The notes: a model not told the origin generated them from the letters alone. Positions 19,667 to 29,772 are shown, numbered from the stretch's first letter. The stretch: 64,000 bases of DNA from Claveliimonas monacensis (GCF_014982975.1 NZ_JADCKL010000014.1:1-64000), one strand, 5' to 3'. A program made the numbers and translations.

Positions 19667-19953
19667 AGCTGTGTATAACTCCTTTCGCGCGTCTGCAATA
19701 GATAAATATATAATAGATTTTCCGTCTTCTTCGTAGTAGGGCTTGGGAAAGAGTGGAAAAGCCTTCCAAAGCCAGTATTTTCAAGCCTCACACGATTTTA
19801 AAACACTGTGGAAATCATAAAATTTACATGTGGATGGGCATAGGAAAACTTTTTTGTGTTTTTGATAAAGGAATTGTTTATCTATCCTATGCACAGTCCG
19901 TCCACATAGTTTTTCACAACATTTCCACATGTTGTCCACATCCTGAAAGGATA
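19667..19953. other. oriC, dnaA-dnaN intergenic part
   Basis: No gene. Five DnaA-box-like nonamers are visible: TGTGGAAAT (19807), TGTGGATGG (19829), CCGTCCACA (19898), ATTTCCACA (19921) and TTGTCCACA (19932). An AT-rich stretch (GATAAATATATAATAG) lies near 19701. In Firmicutes this intergenic part usually includes the unwinding site; the dnaN promoter should also be here. Confidence 0.65.
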
Positions 19954-21330
19954 CTAAACAGGATTGATCTTTTTCTTTATTATATCAATGGTGTTGCTGA
20001 GGCTTTCGTTCTCCTTGATCTCAGCCTGTATCTTTTTGATACCGTGGTTGATGGTGGAGTGATCCTTTCCTCCAAGGACGATACCCATCACTTTCAGGGA
20101 GGCGGATGTCATGTCCCGGCACAGATACATGAATATCTGGCGGGGAATCGCGATCTCAGCGGTCCTCTTGCTGCTCTTAAGATCTGCGATGCTGATTCCG
20201 AAATGCTCGGAGACAACATCCAGGATCAGTTCCGGTGTCACCTCCCGGTTTGCCTGGGAAGAGATAATGTCCTTCAGGGCTTCAGCCGCAAGGGGGATGT
20301 CGATAGCCTCCTGGGTGTTTTGGAGCTTGTAGAGAGCGATCAGTTTGTTGAGAGATCCCTCCAGCTCACGGATGTTTGTCTTGACATTTGTGGCGATATA
20401 TTCCAGTACATCGTCAGGAATATTGTATTTCTGCAGAGAATCCATCTCAATCTTCTTCTGCAGAATGGCCATCCTTGTCTCATAATCTGGTGCGGAGATG
20501 TCCGCTATCAGCCCCCACTCAAACCTGGTGCGGAGCCTTGCCTCCAGCGTCTCGATGTCCTTGGGAGGACGGTCGCTGGAGATGATGATCTGTTTTCCTG
20601 CCGTGTGCAGGTGGTTGAAGGTGTGGAAGAATTCTTCCTGGGTACTCTCTTTTCCTATGATAAACTGGATATCGTCGATCAAGAGTACGTCGTTGTTCCG
20701 ATATTTATCGCGGAAATCCGACATGGAATTCTCTTTTGGGTTCTTCAGCGCCTGGATCAGTTCGTTCGTAAACGTCTCGCTGGTCACGTAAAGAACTTTT
20801 TTCTTAGGATTTTTATCCAGAATAAAATGAGCCACCGAGTGCATCAGATGGGTTTTTCCAAGTCCAACTCCTCCGTAGAGGAAAAGGGGATTGTACACTT
20901 CGCCCGGAGACTCTGCAACTGCCAGGGAGGCTGCGTGGGCGAAACTGTTGTTTCCTCCCACAACAAACGTATCAAATGTATATTTTGGGTTAAGCCCTGC
21001 CTTCTGAGCAGCAGTCTTTGTACGTTTCTTTTCAGATGCTTTTGAAGCCATCTCCATAATCTCGTCCAGGCGGTCGTCATCTTCCGACACGAAAACGACC
21101 TCAAACTCCTTTTCCGTGATCTCGGCAATGGACACCTTCAGAGGAAGCCTGTATTTTTTATCAATGTACTCAACGCTTGCATTCATATTGACAAGAATGA
21201 AAACCGTATGATCTACTACTTTATACACCTTCAGAGGTTTGATCCAGGTATTGAAGGACACGTTGAGGAGCTCGTGCTCCACTCTGAGGTGTTCTATGAT
21301 TTCCGGCCATTTTTCTTCTACGATATTCAT
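19954..21330 (-). CDS. dnaA: Chromosomal replication initiator DnaA
   Basis: 458 residues: N-terminal DnaB-interaction domain I, a linker, an AAA+ domain with Walker A GGVGLGKTH and Walker B VLLIDDIQF, and C-terminal HTH domain IV with the box-binding signature GGKDHSTI. It melts oriC and loads the helicase. Box-like sites lie on both sides of the gene, so autoregulation is likely. Confidence 0.98.
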   Translation of the reverse strand: MNIVEEKWPEIIEHLRVEHELLNVSFNTWIKPLKVYKVVDHTVFILVNMNASVEYIDKKYRLPLKVSIAEITEKEFEVVFVSEDDDRLDEIMEMASKASEKKRTKTAAQKAGLNPKYTFDTFVVGGNNSFAHAASLAVAESPGEVYNPLFLYGGVGLGKTHLMHSVAHFILDKNPKKKVLYVTSETFTNELIQALKNPKENSMSDFRDKYRNNDVLLIDDIQFIIGKESTQEEFFHTFNHLHTAGKQIIISSDRPPKDIETLEARLRTRFEWGLIADISAPDYETRMAILQKKIEMDSLQKYNIPDDVLEYIATNVKTNIRELEGSLNKLIALYKLQNTQEAIDIPLAAEALKDIISSQANREVTPELILDVVSEHFGISIADLKSSKRTAEIAIPRQIFMYLCRDMTSASLKVMGIVLGGKDHSTINHGIKKIQAEIKENESLSNTIDIIKKKINPV

Positions 21331-21392
21331 TACAAAATAACTCCTAATCTAACATACATTTCATGCATCGTATCATATGCTTATTCTTATCT

Positions 21393-21421
21393 ATTTTACA
21401 TCAAAATAAGGTATTAAGCAA
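21393..21421 (-). promoter_or_regulatory. Candidate dnaA promoter
   Basis: Minus strand -35 TTGCTT (21416-21421), 17-bp spacer, -10 TAAAAT (21393-21398), about 60 bp before the dnaA start and adjacent to the DnaA-box cluster. Confidence 0.5.
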
Positions 21422-21487
21422 CGAAAAATCGGGGGGGATAAGTTTTGGAAAATGAGAAAGTGGCTAAAATAGTGCCTTTCAGCTTGG

Positions 21488-21551
21488 AAATCCACAGAAA
21501 TTTTCCTGTTATCCACATAATTTTGAAAAGATATCCACATTTTGTTGATAA
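21488..21551. other. oriC, DnaA-box cluster between dnaA and rpmH
   Basis: Four boxes within 64 bp: AAATCCACA (21488-21496), perfect TTATCCACA (21509-21517), ATATCCACA (21531-21539), and TTATCAACA on the opposite strand (21543-21551). The AT-rich sequence TATATTATATGA follows near 21563. The gap 21331-21716 holds no gene apart from these sites and the flanking promoters. Confidence 0.8.
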
Positions 21552-21623
21552 CTTTTCTTCCTATATTATATGATGCCATGGGCGCAGCTGAGAGGAAAAA
21601 CTTTATGAAATCATCGGTTTTGC

Positions 21624-21652
21624 TTGACTTCACGGAACTTATTGAATATAAT
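21624..21652 (+). promoter_or_regulatory. rpmH operon promoter
   Basis: -35 TTGACT (21624-21629), 17-bp spacer, -10 TATAAT (21647-21652), 65 bp before rpmH. Confidence 0.75.
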
Positions 21653-21716
21653 CAAAACTGATGTCTAGGAAAAGAGCGGGAGTATTCCTGTGTAAAATAT
21701 AAGGAGGTGGATATCT

Positions 21717-21851
21717 ATGAAAATGACATTCCAGCCAAAAAAGAGACAGAGAGCAAAGGTTCATGGTTTCAGATCCAGAATGAGCACAGCAGGCGGAAGA
21801 AAAGTTCTTGCTGCAAGAAGAGCTAAAGGAAGAAAGAAATTATCAGCGTAG
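21717..21851 (+). CDS. rpmH: 50S ribosomal protein L34
   Basis: 44 residues: [18 protein letters not shown], then [20 protein letters not shown]. This is the full length and near-invariant sequence of bacterial L34. AAGGAGGTGG lies 7 bp before the ATG. First gene of the operon running rightward from oriC. A short terminator-like hairpin follows it. Confidence 0.98.
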   Translation: MKMTFQPKKRQRAKVHGFRSRMSTAGGRKVLAARRAKGRKKLSA

Positions 21852-21877
21852 GCCGCATCTTTGTGGCCTTTTCTTCT
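21850..21877 (+). terminator. Attenuating hairpin after rpmH
   Basis: Stem GGCC/GGCC with extra G-C and A-T pairs around an 8-10-nt loop, then TTTTCTTCT. It is weak and is probably read through to express rnpA at a lower level than L34. Confidence 0.5.
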
Positions 21878-21891
21878 CTTAAAATCAGGAG

Positions 21892-22242
21892 ATGAAAATG
21901 AAATTTTCCGAATCACTGAAAAAAAACAGAGATTTTCAGCACGTCTATAAAAACGGAAGATCCCATGCCAACCGGTATCTGGTCATGTATGAACTTGACA
22001 ATGGTCTGGATAAGAACAGACTGGGGATTTCCGTCAGCAAGAAGGTTGGCAACAGCATTGTCAGGCACAGGCTGACAAGATTAATACGTGAAAGTTATCG
22101 TCTGAATGAAGAATTGTTCCCATGTGGTAAAGATATAGTGGTCATAGCCAGAGTGGCAGCGAAAGGAAGAAGCTGCCGCGAGATTGAAAGTGCACTTCTG
22201 CATCTGGGGCGTCTTCACAAGATGATACAGATAAATCAATAA
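21892..22242 (+). CDS. rnpA: Ribonuclease P protein component
   Basis: 116 residues of normal length. The RNR region reads SVSKKVGNSIVRHRLTRLIRE; the motif's Asn is replaced by His in VRHR. The early KNRDFQHVYKNG matches the family opening. It binds the RNase P RNA and aids 5' processing of tRNA precursors. The ATG follows AGGAG closely. Standard neighbour of rpmH and yidD. Confidence 0.95.
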   Translation: MKMKFSESLKKNRDFQHVYKNGRSHANRYLVMYELDNGLDKNRLGISVSKKVGNSIVRHRLTRLIRESYRLNEELFPCGKDIVVIARVAAKGRSCREIESALLHLGRLHKMIQINQ

Positions 22243-22258
22243 AGCGGAGTGATGTGTC

Positions 22259-22471
22259 GTGAAAAAGATTTTGATAGGTCTGGTGAAAATTTATCAGAAA
22301 TATCTGTCGCCCCTCAAGGGACATTCTACATGTATCTATTTTCCTACATGCTCCCAGTATGCAGTGGAGGCAATTGAAAAGTACGGAGCGCTCAAGGGAG
22401 GGCTTCTGGCTGTCTGGAGGATACTCCGCTGTAATCCTTTTGCTAAAGGAGGCTACGATCCGGTTCCGTAG
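22259..22471 (+). CDS. yidD: Membrane protein insertion efficiency factor YidD
   Basis: 70 residues: [14 protein letters not shown], then [21 protein letters not shown] and [12 protein letters not shown], the Cys-containing signature of the family. The start is GTG (22259) after CGGAGTG. It helps YidC insert membrane proteins. It lies 16 bp after rnpA and 76 bp before yidC. Confidence 0.95.
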   Translation: MKKILIGLVKIYQKYLSPLKGHSTCIYFPTCSQYAVEAIEKYGALKGGLLAVWRILRCNPFAKGGYDPVP

Positions 22472-22547
22472 CAATGTAAAATATCAGGATAAAATGCAGG
22501 CCGGGGCGATCTGATCGTCTGATCGCGTAAACGGAGGAAAAGAAAAT

Positions 22548-23621
22548 ATGGAAGGTGTAGTATTGACAGCTGCAAACTGGCCGATCATAGGACAGATTGC
22601 GGATCTGCTCGGTATTGTCATGAATTTTATCTACGAGATATTAGATAAGATTCTTCCCTCAGATGTAGGTCTGGTGGGACTGTCGATCATCTTATACACG
22701 ATACTTGTATATATGATCATGATGCCGCTTACTATCAAGCAGCAGAGAACATCCAAGATGACTGCGGTCATGAACCCTGAACTTCAGGCAATTCAGAAAA
22801 AGTATAAGAACAAAAGAGACCAGGCATCTCAGATGAAGATGCAGGAGGAAATGCAGCAGGTATATGATAAATACGGGACGTCCATGACAGGCGGATGTCT
22901 TCCCATGCTTATCCAGATGGTGCTTCTGTTCGCCCTGTACCCGGTTGTTTACCAGATGGAGGACTATGTTCCCGCAATCAAGAATGCACCGGCTGATGTA
23001 CAGAAATTCCTGACCGTCCCGGATCTGTCTCTTTCACCGATGCAGCTGTTCTCTGACAGAGCACAGATTTCTGAGCAGTTTGGTGTGTCAGCAGTGGTTC
23101 TGGTCATCACAGCGATCGCTCTTCCGGCCATATCTGTTCTCACACAGTTCCTGAGTATGAAACTGTCACAGGCTCTCTCAGGACAGGCTATGGATAAGGA
23201 TAATCCGATGTACAGCACAATGAGGACAATGAACATTACCATGCCTCTGTTTTCACTGTTCGTCGTTGTATCACTTCCGGCAGGTCTTGGTATTTACTGG
23301 ATCATCAGTGCTGTGGTAAGATGTCTGCAGCAGGTATTTATCAATCGTCATCTGAAGAAGATCTCTGTGGATGAGCTCATTGAGAAGAATAAAGAGAAAG
23401 CCGCTAAGAAGCGGGAAAAGAGGGGCGAGAGGGCAGAGAAGATCAATGCTATGGCCCAGACAAACACAAGGAGCATTCAGAGCAAGGCAAAGACATCTGT
23501 ACAGACTGACAAAGACAGAGAAGAGAAACTCCAGAAAGCTGTAAACAACAAAAACAAAGAAAAAGAGGGCAGCCTTGCCTCAAAGGCAAATCTGGTTAAA
23601 AAGTACAACGAAAATAATTAA
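22548..23621 (+). CDS. yidC: Membrane protein insertase YidC/OxaI
   Basis: 357 residues of the Gram-positive type, without the large periplasmic domain. An N-terminal hydrophobic segment, the cytoplasmic hairpin QQRTSKMTAVMNPELQAIQKK, then four more membrane helices and a Lys-rich C-terminal tail that suits ribosome contact. It inserts proteins alone or with SecYEG. No lipobox Cys is visible at the N-terminus, unlike SpoIIIJ-type paralogues. It precedes jag, its usual partner. Confidence 0.95.
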   Translation: MEGVVLTAANWPIIGQIADLLGIVMNFIYEILDKILPSDVGLVGLSIILYTILVYMIMMPLTIKQQRTSKMTAVMNPELQAIQKKYKNKRDQASQMKMQEEMQQVYDKYGTSMTGGCLPMLIQMVLLFALYPVVYQMEDYVPAIKNAPADVQKFLTVPDLSLSPMQLFSDRAQISEQFGVSAVVLVITAIALPAISVLTQFLSMKLSQALSGQAMDKDNPMYSTMRTMNITMPLFSLFVVVSLPAGLGIYWIISAVVRCLQQVFINRHLKKISVDELIEKNKEKAAKKREKRGERAEKINAMAQTNTRSIQSKAKTSVQTDKDREEKLQKAVNNKNKEKEGSLASKANLVKKYNENN

Positions 23622-23688
23622 AACACAGGAAGGGACTTTTTCTTAAATGGAGGAGTCCCTCTAAGTGGATATAGGGAGGGAGAACATA

Positions 23689-24573
23689 ATGGAAGGCAGA
23701 CGCGCAGAAGAGATTACAGTATCAGCAAAGACACTGGATGATGCCATCACAGAAGCTCTGGTCCAGCTTGGCGTGACAAGTGACAGACTGGAATATGATG
23801 TCATCGAAAAGGGAAGCCCTGGATTTCTCGGAATTGGCATGAAGCAGGCTGTGATCCGGGCCTGGAGAAAAGAAGAACCGAAAGAAGAGAGTGTGGATGA
23901 GATCGCGGAGGAGCTGATCAAAGAGGCAGTTCCGACAGACATCACTCTTGATACCAAAGAAGAAAAAGAGCCGAAAAAGCCCAAAAAAGAAAACAAAGAG
24001 CCCAAGAAGGCAGCTCAGAAATCCGGCAAAAAGGAAATAAAAAAAGAACAGAAGAAAGAGGCAAAACCGGAGGAGAAAACAGAGCCGCGGCATGAGACAG
24101 AGCTGGCAAAAGTGGAGGACGCCACTATAAAAGAGTGCGAGACATTCCTTCAGAATGTTCTCCAGGCTATGCATATGGAAGTGGAGCTTTGCTCCAAGGT
24201 CGACGAGGAGGGAGCACTCTCCATTGAGATGAAGGGCGACAATATGGGTATCCTCATTGGAAAAAGAGGACAGACCCTTGACTCACTCCAGTATCTGACA
24301 AACAGGGTTGCAAACAAGATGCAGGCCGGCTATGTGCGGGTGAAACTTGACACGGAGGATTACAGGGAAAGAAGAAAAGAGACTCTGGAAAATCTTGCAA
24401 GAAATATTGCTCACAAAGTGAAAAGGACAAGAAAGCCGGTTACTCTTGAGCCGATGAATCCCTATGAGAGAAGGATCATCCACTCTGCTCTGCAGGGAGA
24501 CAAAAATGTGACAACGCACAGTGAGGGCGAGGAGCCTTACCGCCGCGTAGTTGTGACACTGGTGAGAAAATAA
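23689..24573 (+). CDS. jag: Jag/KhpB RNA-binding protein
   Basis: 294 residues from ATG 23689 behind GGGAGGGAG; the GTG at 23665 has no such site. An N-terminal Jag domain (EITVSAKTLDDAITEAL) is followed by a long Lys/Glu-rich linker (about residues 85-140), a KH domain with GILIGKRGQTLDSLQYL, and an R3H-type end (NPYERRIIHSALQ). KhpB partners KhpA in Gram-positives and affects cell elongation and division. The linker is long but such linkers vary in this family. Confidence 0.93.
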   Translation: MEGRRAEEITVSAKTLDDAITEALVQLGVTSDRLEYDVIEKGSPGFLGIGMKQAVIRAWRKEEPKEESVDEIAEELIKEAVPTDITLDTKEEKEPKKPKKENKEPKKAAQKSGKKEIKKEQKKEAKPEEKTEPRHETELAKVEDATIKECETFLQNVLQAMHMEVELCSKVDEEGALSIEMKGDNMGILIGKRGQTLDSLQYLTNRVANKMQAGYVRVKLDTEDYRERRKETLENLARNIAHKVKRTRKPVTLEPMNPYERRIIHSALQGDKNVTTHSEGEEPYRRVVVTLVRK

Positions 24574-24574
24574 G

Positions 24575-24605
24575 AAAGGCAGAGGTTTTAACCTCTGCCT
24601 TTTTA
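24575..24605 (+). terminator. Terminator after jag
   Basis: Perfect stem AAGGCAGAGGTT/AACCTCTGCCTT with a 2-nt loop, then TTT, two bases after the jag stop. Confidence 0.85.
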
Positions 24606-24629
24606 ACTCCGGGGAAAGGAGAGATATAT

Positions 24630-26027
24630 ATGTACAGCGAGAGCAGCACTATTGCCGCCATATCTACTTCCATGTCCGAGGCGGGGATAGGCATTGTGAG
24701 AATTAGCGGAGAAGATGCCTTTCAGATTGCGGACAGGATATACAGAGGGAAAAACAATAAGAGGCTTTCTGATCAAAAGTCCCACACCATCCACTACGGG
24801 TATATTGAGGAGAATGGTGAGACGATTGACGAAGTTCTTGTCATGCTTATGAGAGGACCACGCACATTTACAGGCGAAGATACAGTGGAAATCGACTGCC
24901 ACGGCGGCGTCTATGTATTAAGAAGAGTGCTGGAGGCATGTATCCATGCGGGCGCCAGGCCGGCTCAGCCGGGGGAATTTACCAAGAGGGCTTTCCTGAA
25001 CGGAAAGATGGATCTGTCTCAGGCTGAGGCTGTCATAGATGTCATACAATCTCAGAATGACTACGCCTTAAAAAGTTCGGTCAGCCAGCTCAGGGGAAGT
25101 GTAAAGAAAAAAATAGATGATATAAGAAACAAAATACTTTACCATACTGCTTTTATTGAGTCGGCCCTGGATGATCCGGAGCATATCAGCATCGAGGGCT
25201 ATGCACAGGTCCTGGAGAGGGATGTGGAAGAGCTTAAGGGCAGGCTGGACAGCCTTCTGGCCTCCGCCGATGACGGGCGCGTCATGAAGGAGGGAATCAA
25301 GACGGTTATCGTTGGAAAGCCCAATGCCGGTAAATCTTCCATACTGAATATGCTCCTGGGGGAGGAACGAGCCATCGTCACAGACATAGCGGGTACTACC
25401 AGGGATATTCTTCAGGAGCATATGAACCTGCAGGGCATTTCCCTGAACATTGTAGATACAGCCGGGATAAGAAAAACCGATGACAGGGTGGAAAAGATCG
25501 GTGTGGACAGAGCCCTGAGCCAGGCTAAGGAGGCGGATCTTATCATCTATGTGGTGGACTCCTCCATGCCCCTGGATGACAATGACCGGAAGATCTTTCA
25601 GTTTATAACAGGAAAAAAGGCGATCATCCTTCTAAACAAGTCCGACCTGGAACGCAGGACCGGAGAGGAACAGATCCGGCAGATGTGCGCGGAGAGAGGG
25701 ATGAAAGATACTCCTGTCATATCTGTCTCCGCAAAAGAAGAAGAGGGGATGGAGGAGATGGAGCACGCGGTAAAAGAGCTGTTCTATCACGGGGATCTTT
25801 CTTTTAACAGCGAGGTGTACATCACAAACGCAAGGCATAAGCATGAACTGGAAAGAGCATATGGAAGCCTTGAAAAGGTATTGGAAAGCATACGTATGGA
25901 TATGCCGGAGGATTTTTATTCCATTGATCTGATGGATGCATATGAGTCACTGGGAAATATTACAGGAGAGACAGTAGGAGAGGATCTTGTCAATGAAATT
26001 TTCAGCAAATTCTGTATGGGAAAATAA
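24630..26027 (+). CDS. mnmE: tRNA modification GTPase MnmE
   Basis: 465 residues. An N-terminal tetrahydrofolate-binding domain, a helical domain, a G domain with Walker [14 protein letters not shown] and NKSD motifs, and the C-terminal FCMGK that carries the catalytic Cys (CxGK). With MnmG it adds the carboxymethylaminomethyl group to U34 of certain tRNAs. The mnmG start lies inside its 3' end. Confidence 0.97.
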   Translation: MYSESSTIAAISTSMSEAGIGIVRISGEDAFQIADRIYRGKNNKRLSDQKSHTIHYGYIEENGETIDEVLVMLMRGPRTFTGEDTVEIDCHGGVYVLRRVLEACIHAGARPAQPGEFTKRAFLNGKMDLSQAEAVIDVIQSQNDYALKSSVSQLRGSVKKKIDDIRNKILYHTAFIESALDDPEHISIEGYAQVLERDVEELKGRLDSLLASADDGRVMKEGIKTVIVGKPNAGKSSILNMLLGEERAIVTDIAGTTRDILQEHMNLQGISLNIVDTAGIRKTDDRVEKIGVDRALSQAKEADLIIYVVDSSMPLDDNDRKIFQFITGKKAIILLNKSDLERRTGEEQIRQMCAERGMKDTPVISVSAKEEEGMEEMEHAVKELFYHGDLSFNSEVYITNARHKHELERAYGSLEKVLESIRMDMPEDFYSIDLMDAYESLGNITGETVGEDLVNEIFSKFCMGK

Positions 26028-27921
26028 AGACCAATATGACGTGGCTGTCATTGGCGCCGGGCACGCCGGATGTGAGGCGGCGCTGGCATGTGCCAGACTG
26101 GGGTTTCGAACGATCGTGTTTACAGTCAGTGTGGACAGCATCGCCCTTATGCCCTGCAATCCCAATATAGGGGGAACATCCAAGGGGCATCTGGTGAGGG
26201 AAGTGGACGCCCTGGGCGGTGAGATGGGAAAGGTCATCGACCGCACCTTTATCCAGTCCAAGATGCTCAATAAATCCAAGGGTCCGGCAGTACATTCACT
26301 TCGCGCCCAGGCTGACAAAGCCTTTTACAGCAGGACTATGAGGCAGGTGCTGGAGAGCCAGGAAAATTTGGAAATCAAGCAGGCGGAAGTGGTAAATATC
26401 CTGACAGAGGATGTAGATGGAAGAAAGAAAGTCACAGGTGTGCAGACATATTCAGGCGCTGTATTTCGCTGTCAGGCGGTCGTTCTCTGCACAGGTACAT
26501 ATCTGAAGGCGCGCTGCATTTACGGGGATGTGAGCACAAATACGGGCCCTAACGGGCTGCAGGCAGCCAACTATCTGACGGAGTGCCTGAAGGATCTGGG
26601 AGTGAAGATGAACAGATTCAAGACCGGGACACCTGCCAGGATTGACCGGAATACCGTTGATTTCAGTAAGATGGAGGAGCAGAAGGGGGATGAGAGGATC
26701 GTACCCTTCTCCTTTACAACTGACCCGGAGAGTATCCAGAAGGACCAGGTGTCCTGCTGGCTGACTTACACCAATGAGAGGACCCATGAGATCATAAGGA
26801 AAAATCTGGACAGATCGCCTCTGTTTTCGGGCATGATCGAGGGAACAGGCCCCAGATACTGCCCTTCCATAGAGGATAAGGTAGTGAAATTTGCGGATAA
26901 AAGCCGGCATCAGGTCTTCATCGAGCCGGAGGGTCTGGAGACCAACGAGATGTATATAGGGGGTATGTCCAGCTCTCTTCCCGAAGATGTCCAGTATGAG
27001 ATGTACCGGTCTGTCCCCGGACTTGAACATGTAAAGATTGTGAGAAATGCCTACGCTATTGAGTACGACTGCATAGATGCCAGACAGCTTAGGCCGACTC
27101 TGGAATTCCGGAATATTGACGGCCTTTTCAGCGGCGGTCAGTTTAATGGAAGTTCCGGATATGAGGAGGCAGCGGCCCAGGGGCTTCTGGCAGGTATTAA
27201 CGCCGCCAGAAAGCTGCAGGGAAAAGAAGGCGTGATCCTGGACCGGTCAGAGGCCTACATCGGTGTGCTTGTAGACGATCTTGTCACAAAGGAAAGCCAC
27301 GAGCCCTACAGGATGATGACATCCAGGGCTGAGTACCGTCTTCTACTCAGGCAGGATAACGCAGATCAGAGGCTGACAGCCAAGGGATATGAGATAGGAT
27401 TGATCGATCAGGAGAGATATGAGCGGCTCCTTAAGAAAGAAAAACTTATAGAGACAGAGATGGAGCGGCTGAAGAAGACTTATGTGGGGACGACAGAGGA
27501 AGTGCAGAAGCTTCTGGAAGAGAATGGTAGTACGCCCTTGACGTCAGGTTCCAATTTGGCGGAGCTGGTAAGGCGCCCGGAACTTTCCTACGAGATCTTA
27601 TCGCCTCTGGATCATAACAGGCCGGAATTTCCGAATGACCTGAGAGAGGAAGTCCAGGAACAAGTTAACATAAATATAAAATATGAGGGGTATATATCCA
27701 GACAGAAAAAGCAGGTAGAGCAGTTTAAAAAGATGGAGAGCAAGAAGATTCCGGAAAATATTGACTATGACCAGGTGAAGAGCCTGCGGATAGAGGCTGT
27801 ACAGAAGCTGAAAGAGTATCAGCCGGTATCTGTGGGGCAGGCATCCCGCATATCCGGCGTGTCACCTGCGGATATCTCTGTACTCCTTGTTTATATGGAA
27901 CAGTTAAAAAGCAATAGATAA
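25993..27921 (+). CDS. mnmG: tRNA uridine-5-carboxymethylaminomethyl modification enzyme MnmG
   Basis: 642 residues from ATG 25993, with GGAGAGG 9 bp upstream; a TTG start at 25987 is also possible. Dinucleotide-binding [36 protein letters not shown], and FRTGTPAR-like KTGTPAR are family hallmarks. An FAD/NADH enzyme that acts with MnmE at the wobble uridine. It overlaps mnmE by 35 bp and lies 16 bp before rsmG. Confidence 0.96.
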   Translation: MKFSANSVWENKDQYDVAVIGAGHAGCEAALACARLGFRTIVFTVSVDSIALMPCNPNIGGTSKGHLVREVDALGGEMGKVIDRTFIQSKMLNKSKGPAVHSLRAQADKAFYSRTMRQVLESQENLEIKQAEVVNILTEDVDGRKKVTGVQTYSGAVFRCQAVVLCTGTYLKARCIYGDVSTNTGPNGLQAANYLTECLKDLGVKMNRFKTGTPARIDRNTVDFSKMEEQKGDERIVPFSFTTDPESIQKDQVSCWLTYTNERTHEIIRKNLDRSPLFSGMIEGTGPRYCPSIEDKVVKFADKSRHQVFIEPEGLETNEMYIGGMSSSLPEDVQYEMYRSVPGLEHVKIVRNAYAIEYDCIDARQLRPTLEFRNIDGLFSGGQFNGSSGYEEAAAQGLLAGINAARKLQGKEGVILDRSEAYIGVLVDDLVTKESHEPYRMMTSRAEYRLLLRQDNADQRLTAKGYEIGLIDQERYERLLKKEKLIETEMERLKKTYVGTTEEVQKLLEENGSTPLTSGSNLAELVRRPELSYEILSPLDHNRPEFPNDLREEVQEQVNINIKYEGYISRQKKQVEQFKKMESKKIPENIDYDQVKSLRIEAVQKLKEYQPVSVGQASRISGVSPADISVLLVYMEQLKSNR

Positions 27922-27937
27922 AGCGGCAGGAGATTTT

Positions 27938-28654
27938 ATGGAAGAAAGAATATTCGATAGTAAGTTAAAACAGCTTGGGATTGTTCTGACAGATAAAATG
28001 AAAGAACAGTTTGACAGATACTTTGAGCTTCTCGTAGAGTGGAACAAGGTGATGAATCTTACAGGGATTACAGAGTATGAGGAGGTGAATGAAAAGCATT
28101 TCCTGGACAGCCTTGCCATTGTAAAAGTACAAGATATGGAGCAGGTCTCTACGGTCATCGATATCGGGACAGGGGCCGGATTCCCGGGTATCCCACTGAA
28201 GATTGCTTTTCCCCATCTCAAAGTTACACTGTTGGATTCTCTGAATAAGAGAATTAAGTTTTTAAACTGCGTCATTCAGGAACTTTCACTTGAGGATATC
28301 TGTGCGCTTCACGGCAGAGCAGAAGACTATGCAAAGAAAAGTGAGCACAGAGAGGCATATGATCTCTGTGTATCCAGAGCTGTGGCGAATCTGGCTACTC
28401 TCTCGGAATACTGTCTACCCTATGTGAAAAAGGGTGGTATGTTCATACCTTACAAATCAGGAGAAATAGAGGAGGAATTGCAGAATTCAAAGAAAGCGGT
28501 GTCGATCCTGGGAGGAAAAATTGAACAGGTGGAGAAATTCTGTCTTCCGGAGAGTGATATAGCAAGATCCTTTATAAAAATAGAAAAGAAAAAAAGTACA
28601 CCCGGAAAATTTCCAAGGAAAGCCGGACTTCCAACAAAGGAACCGCTGCAATAA
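27938..28654 (+). CDS. rsmG: 16S rRNA (guanine527-N7) methyltransferase RsmG
   Basis: 238 residues. SAM-binding DIGTGAGFPGIPLKI near residue 72 and a conserved SRAVANLATLSEYCLP segment. It methylates G527 of 16S rRNA; in other bacteria loss gives low-level streptomycin resistance. Last gene of the mnmE-mnmG-rsmG run. Its stop codon lies in the loop of the transcription terminator at 28632-28671, so the coding sequence includes the terminator's left arm. Confidence 0.96.
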   Translation: MEERIFDSKLKQLGIVLTDKMKEQFDRYFELLVEWNKVMNLTGITEYEEVNEKHFLDSLAIVKVQDMEQVSTVIDIGTGAGFPGIPLKIAFPHLKVTLLDSLNKRIKFLNCVIQELSLEDICALHGRAEDYAKKSEHREAYDLCVSRAVANLATLSEYCLPYVKKGGMFIPYKSGEIEEELQNSKKAVSILGGKIEQVEKFCLPESDIARSFIKIEKKKSTPGKFPRKAGLPTKEPLQ

Positions 28655-28671
28655 CAGCGGTTCCTTTGTTG
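28632..28671 (+). terminator. Terminator overlapping the rsmG stop codon
   Basis: Perfect 17-bp stem (28632-28648 / 28655-28671) with a 6-nt loop CAATAA that contains the rsmG TAA. It is followed by a weak T tract and may also act on the minus-strand hydrolase gene. Confidence 0.8.
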
Positions 28672-28691
28672 ATTCTTTATATGATCGTTCA

Positions 28692-29648
28692 CTACTCTAT
28701 ATTGAGACATATTTTAATCTGCTCAAGAAGTTTGTCTGGAGTTTCCAGCTGTGGCAGATATCCTGACTCAGTAATATGGAAGATCTCAATGGAAGGAAGA
28801 ATCTTCTGATACTCTGCAGCCTCGCTTTTGTTTCTCTCATTATCCCCTGTTACTATGAAGATACTATTGGACAGATCTTTTAAATAGAGCATTATATTTG
28901 CAGTCAGGTAGTTTCCGCTGAGACTTGCAAAAAGATACTTTGAGGATGCATTTCCATAGTGGGCAGCTTCATAGTAAGTCATAATCTCTTCATGTTTGAT
29001 TTTACTCTTGTCATAAAAGTAATACTCTCTGAAATGTTTTTCTATATTATCCTTTCGCACAAGTATATTATATAAAAGCGTTCCAATGAGAGGAAGAAGG
29101 ATCAGTTTTGTCAGTATGCGGCTGCTGTTGGTTGGAATATGTGCTGTTGTATATATGTCAGCTGGGTTTATCATAACGATGTTGTCAATGATTTCTCTGT
29201 TATTCTGACAGGCTCCCAGGATAAAAGAGGAAGACTGTCCGGTTACGATCACGTCACTTTTTTCTTTTATGACATTTTTTATAAAATCATTGATAAGCTG
29301 TACATATAGATAGTTTGTATAGGTAAGGTTCGGCTTGTCCGAACGTCCACATCCAAGCAGATCCAGTGAGTAGACTGTCCGGGTTTTGGCAAGTGTTTTG
29401 ATCACATTTTTCCATTCATACTCTGAACTGGAGGTGGTCAGATCATGTACAAGGAGAAGAGGAGTGCCTTGTCCCTGTTTTGTGTAAAATATTTTTCCAA
29501 ACTTCCAGTCATAATAGGTTTCAGACGAAGAACTGAGCAAATGGTCTATTGTGGCTGAAATATGGATGGCTTTATTTATCAGATGTATACCGACGGAGGT
29601 TGCTCCCGTAAGAATTGTCGTAATCGTAAGGGCTTTTTTCCAACTCAT
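28692..29648 (-). CDS. Alpha/beta hydrolase with N-terminal membrane segment
   Basis: 318 residues from ATG 29648 behind AGGAGAA. The open frame continues upstream to 29789, but that would translate two parS sites. The first 35 residues are hydrophobic (ALTITTILTGATSVGIHLI) and probably anchor the protein. Seen: VHDLTTSS oxyanion region, LDLLGCGRSDKP, and the nucleophile elbow VTGQSSSF in place of GxSxG-G. A C-terminal HITESGYLPQLETP provides a poor match for the catalytic His. Activity is uncertain. It is transcribed toward rsmG, away from parA. Confidence 0.75.
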   Translation of the reverse strand: MSWKKALTITTILTGATSVGIHLINKAIHISATIDHLLSSSSETYYDWKFGKIFYTKQGQGTPLLLVHDLTTSSSEYEWKNVIKTLAKTRTVYSLDLLGCGRSDKPNLTYTNYLYVQLINDFIKNVIKEKSDVIVTGQSSSFILGACQNNREIIDNIVMINPADIYTTAHIPTNSSRILTKLILLPLIGTLLYNILVRKDNIEKHFREYYFYDKSKIKHEEIMTYYEAAHYGNASSKYLFASLSGNYLTANIMLYLKDLSNSIFIVTGDNERNKSEAAEYQKILPSIEIFHITESGYLPQLETPDKLLEQIKICLNIE

Positions 29649-29726
29649 AAGAAATTCTCCTTTCTGTAGGTTATACAAATAGTTTACCATATCTTGAATA
29701 AGAACTAAAGTAATATCTGCATAAAA

Positions 29727-29742
29727 TGTTTCACGTGAAACA
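29727..29742. promoter_or_regulatory. parS centromere site 1
   Basis: Perfect 16-bp palindrome TGTTTCACGTGAAACA, the Firmicutes consensus ParB-binding site. Confidence 0.95.
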
Positions 29743-29772
29743 TCAGAGTGAAAAAAGTGGACAAAAGAGAAA

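Noticed and set aside
19753-21045. 430-residue open frame antisense to dnaA
   Set aside because: It is the complement of a conserved gene, with no family features.
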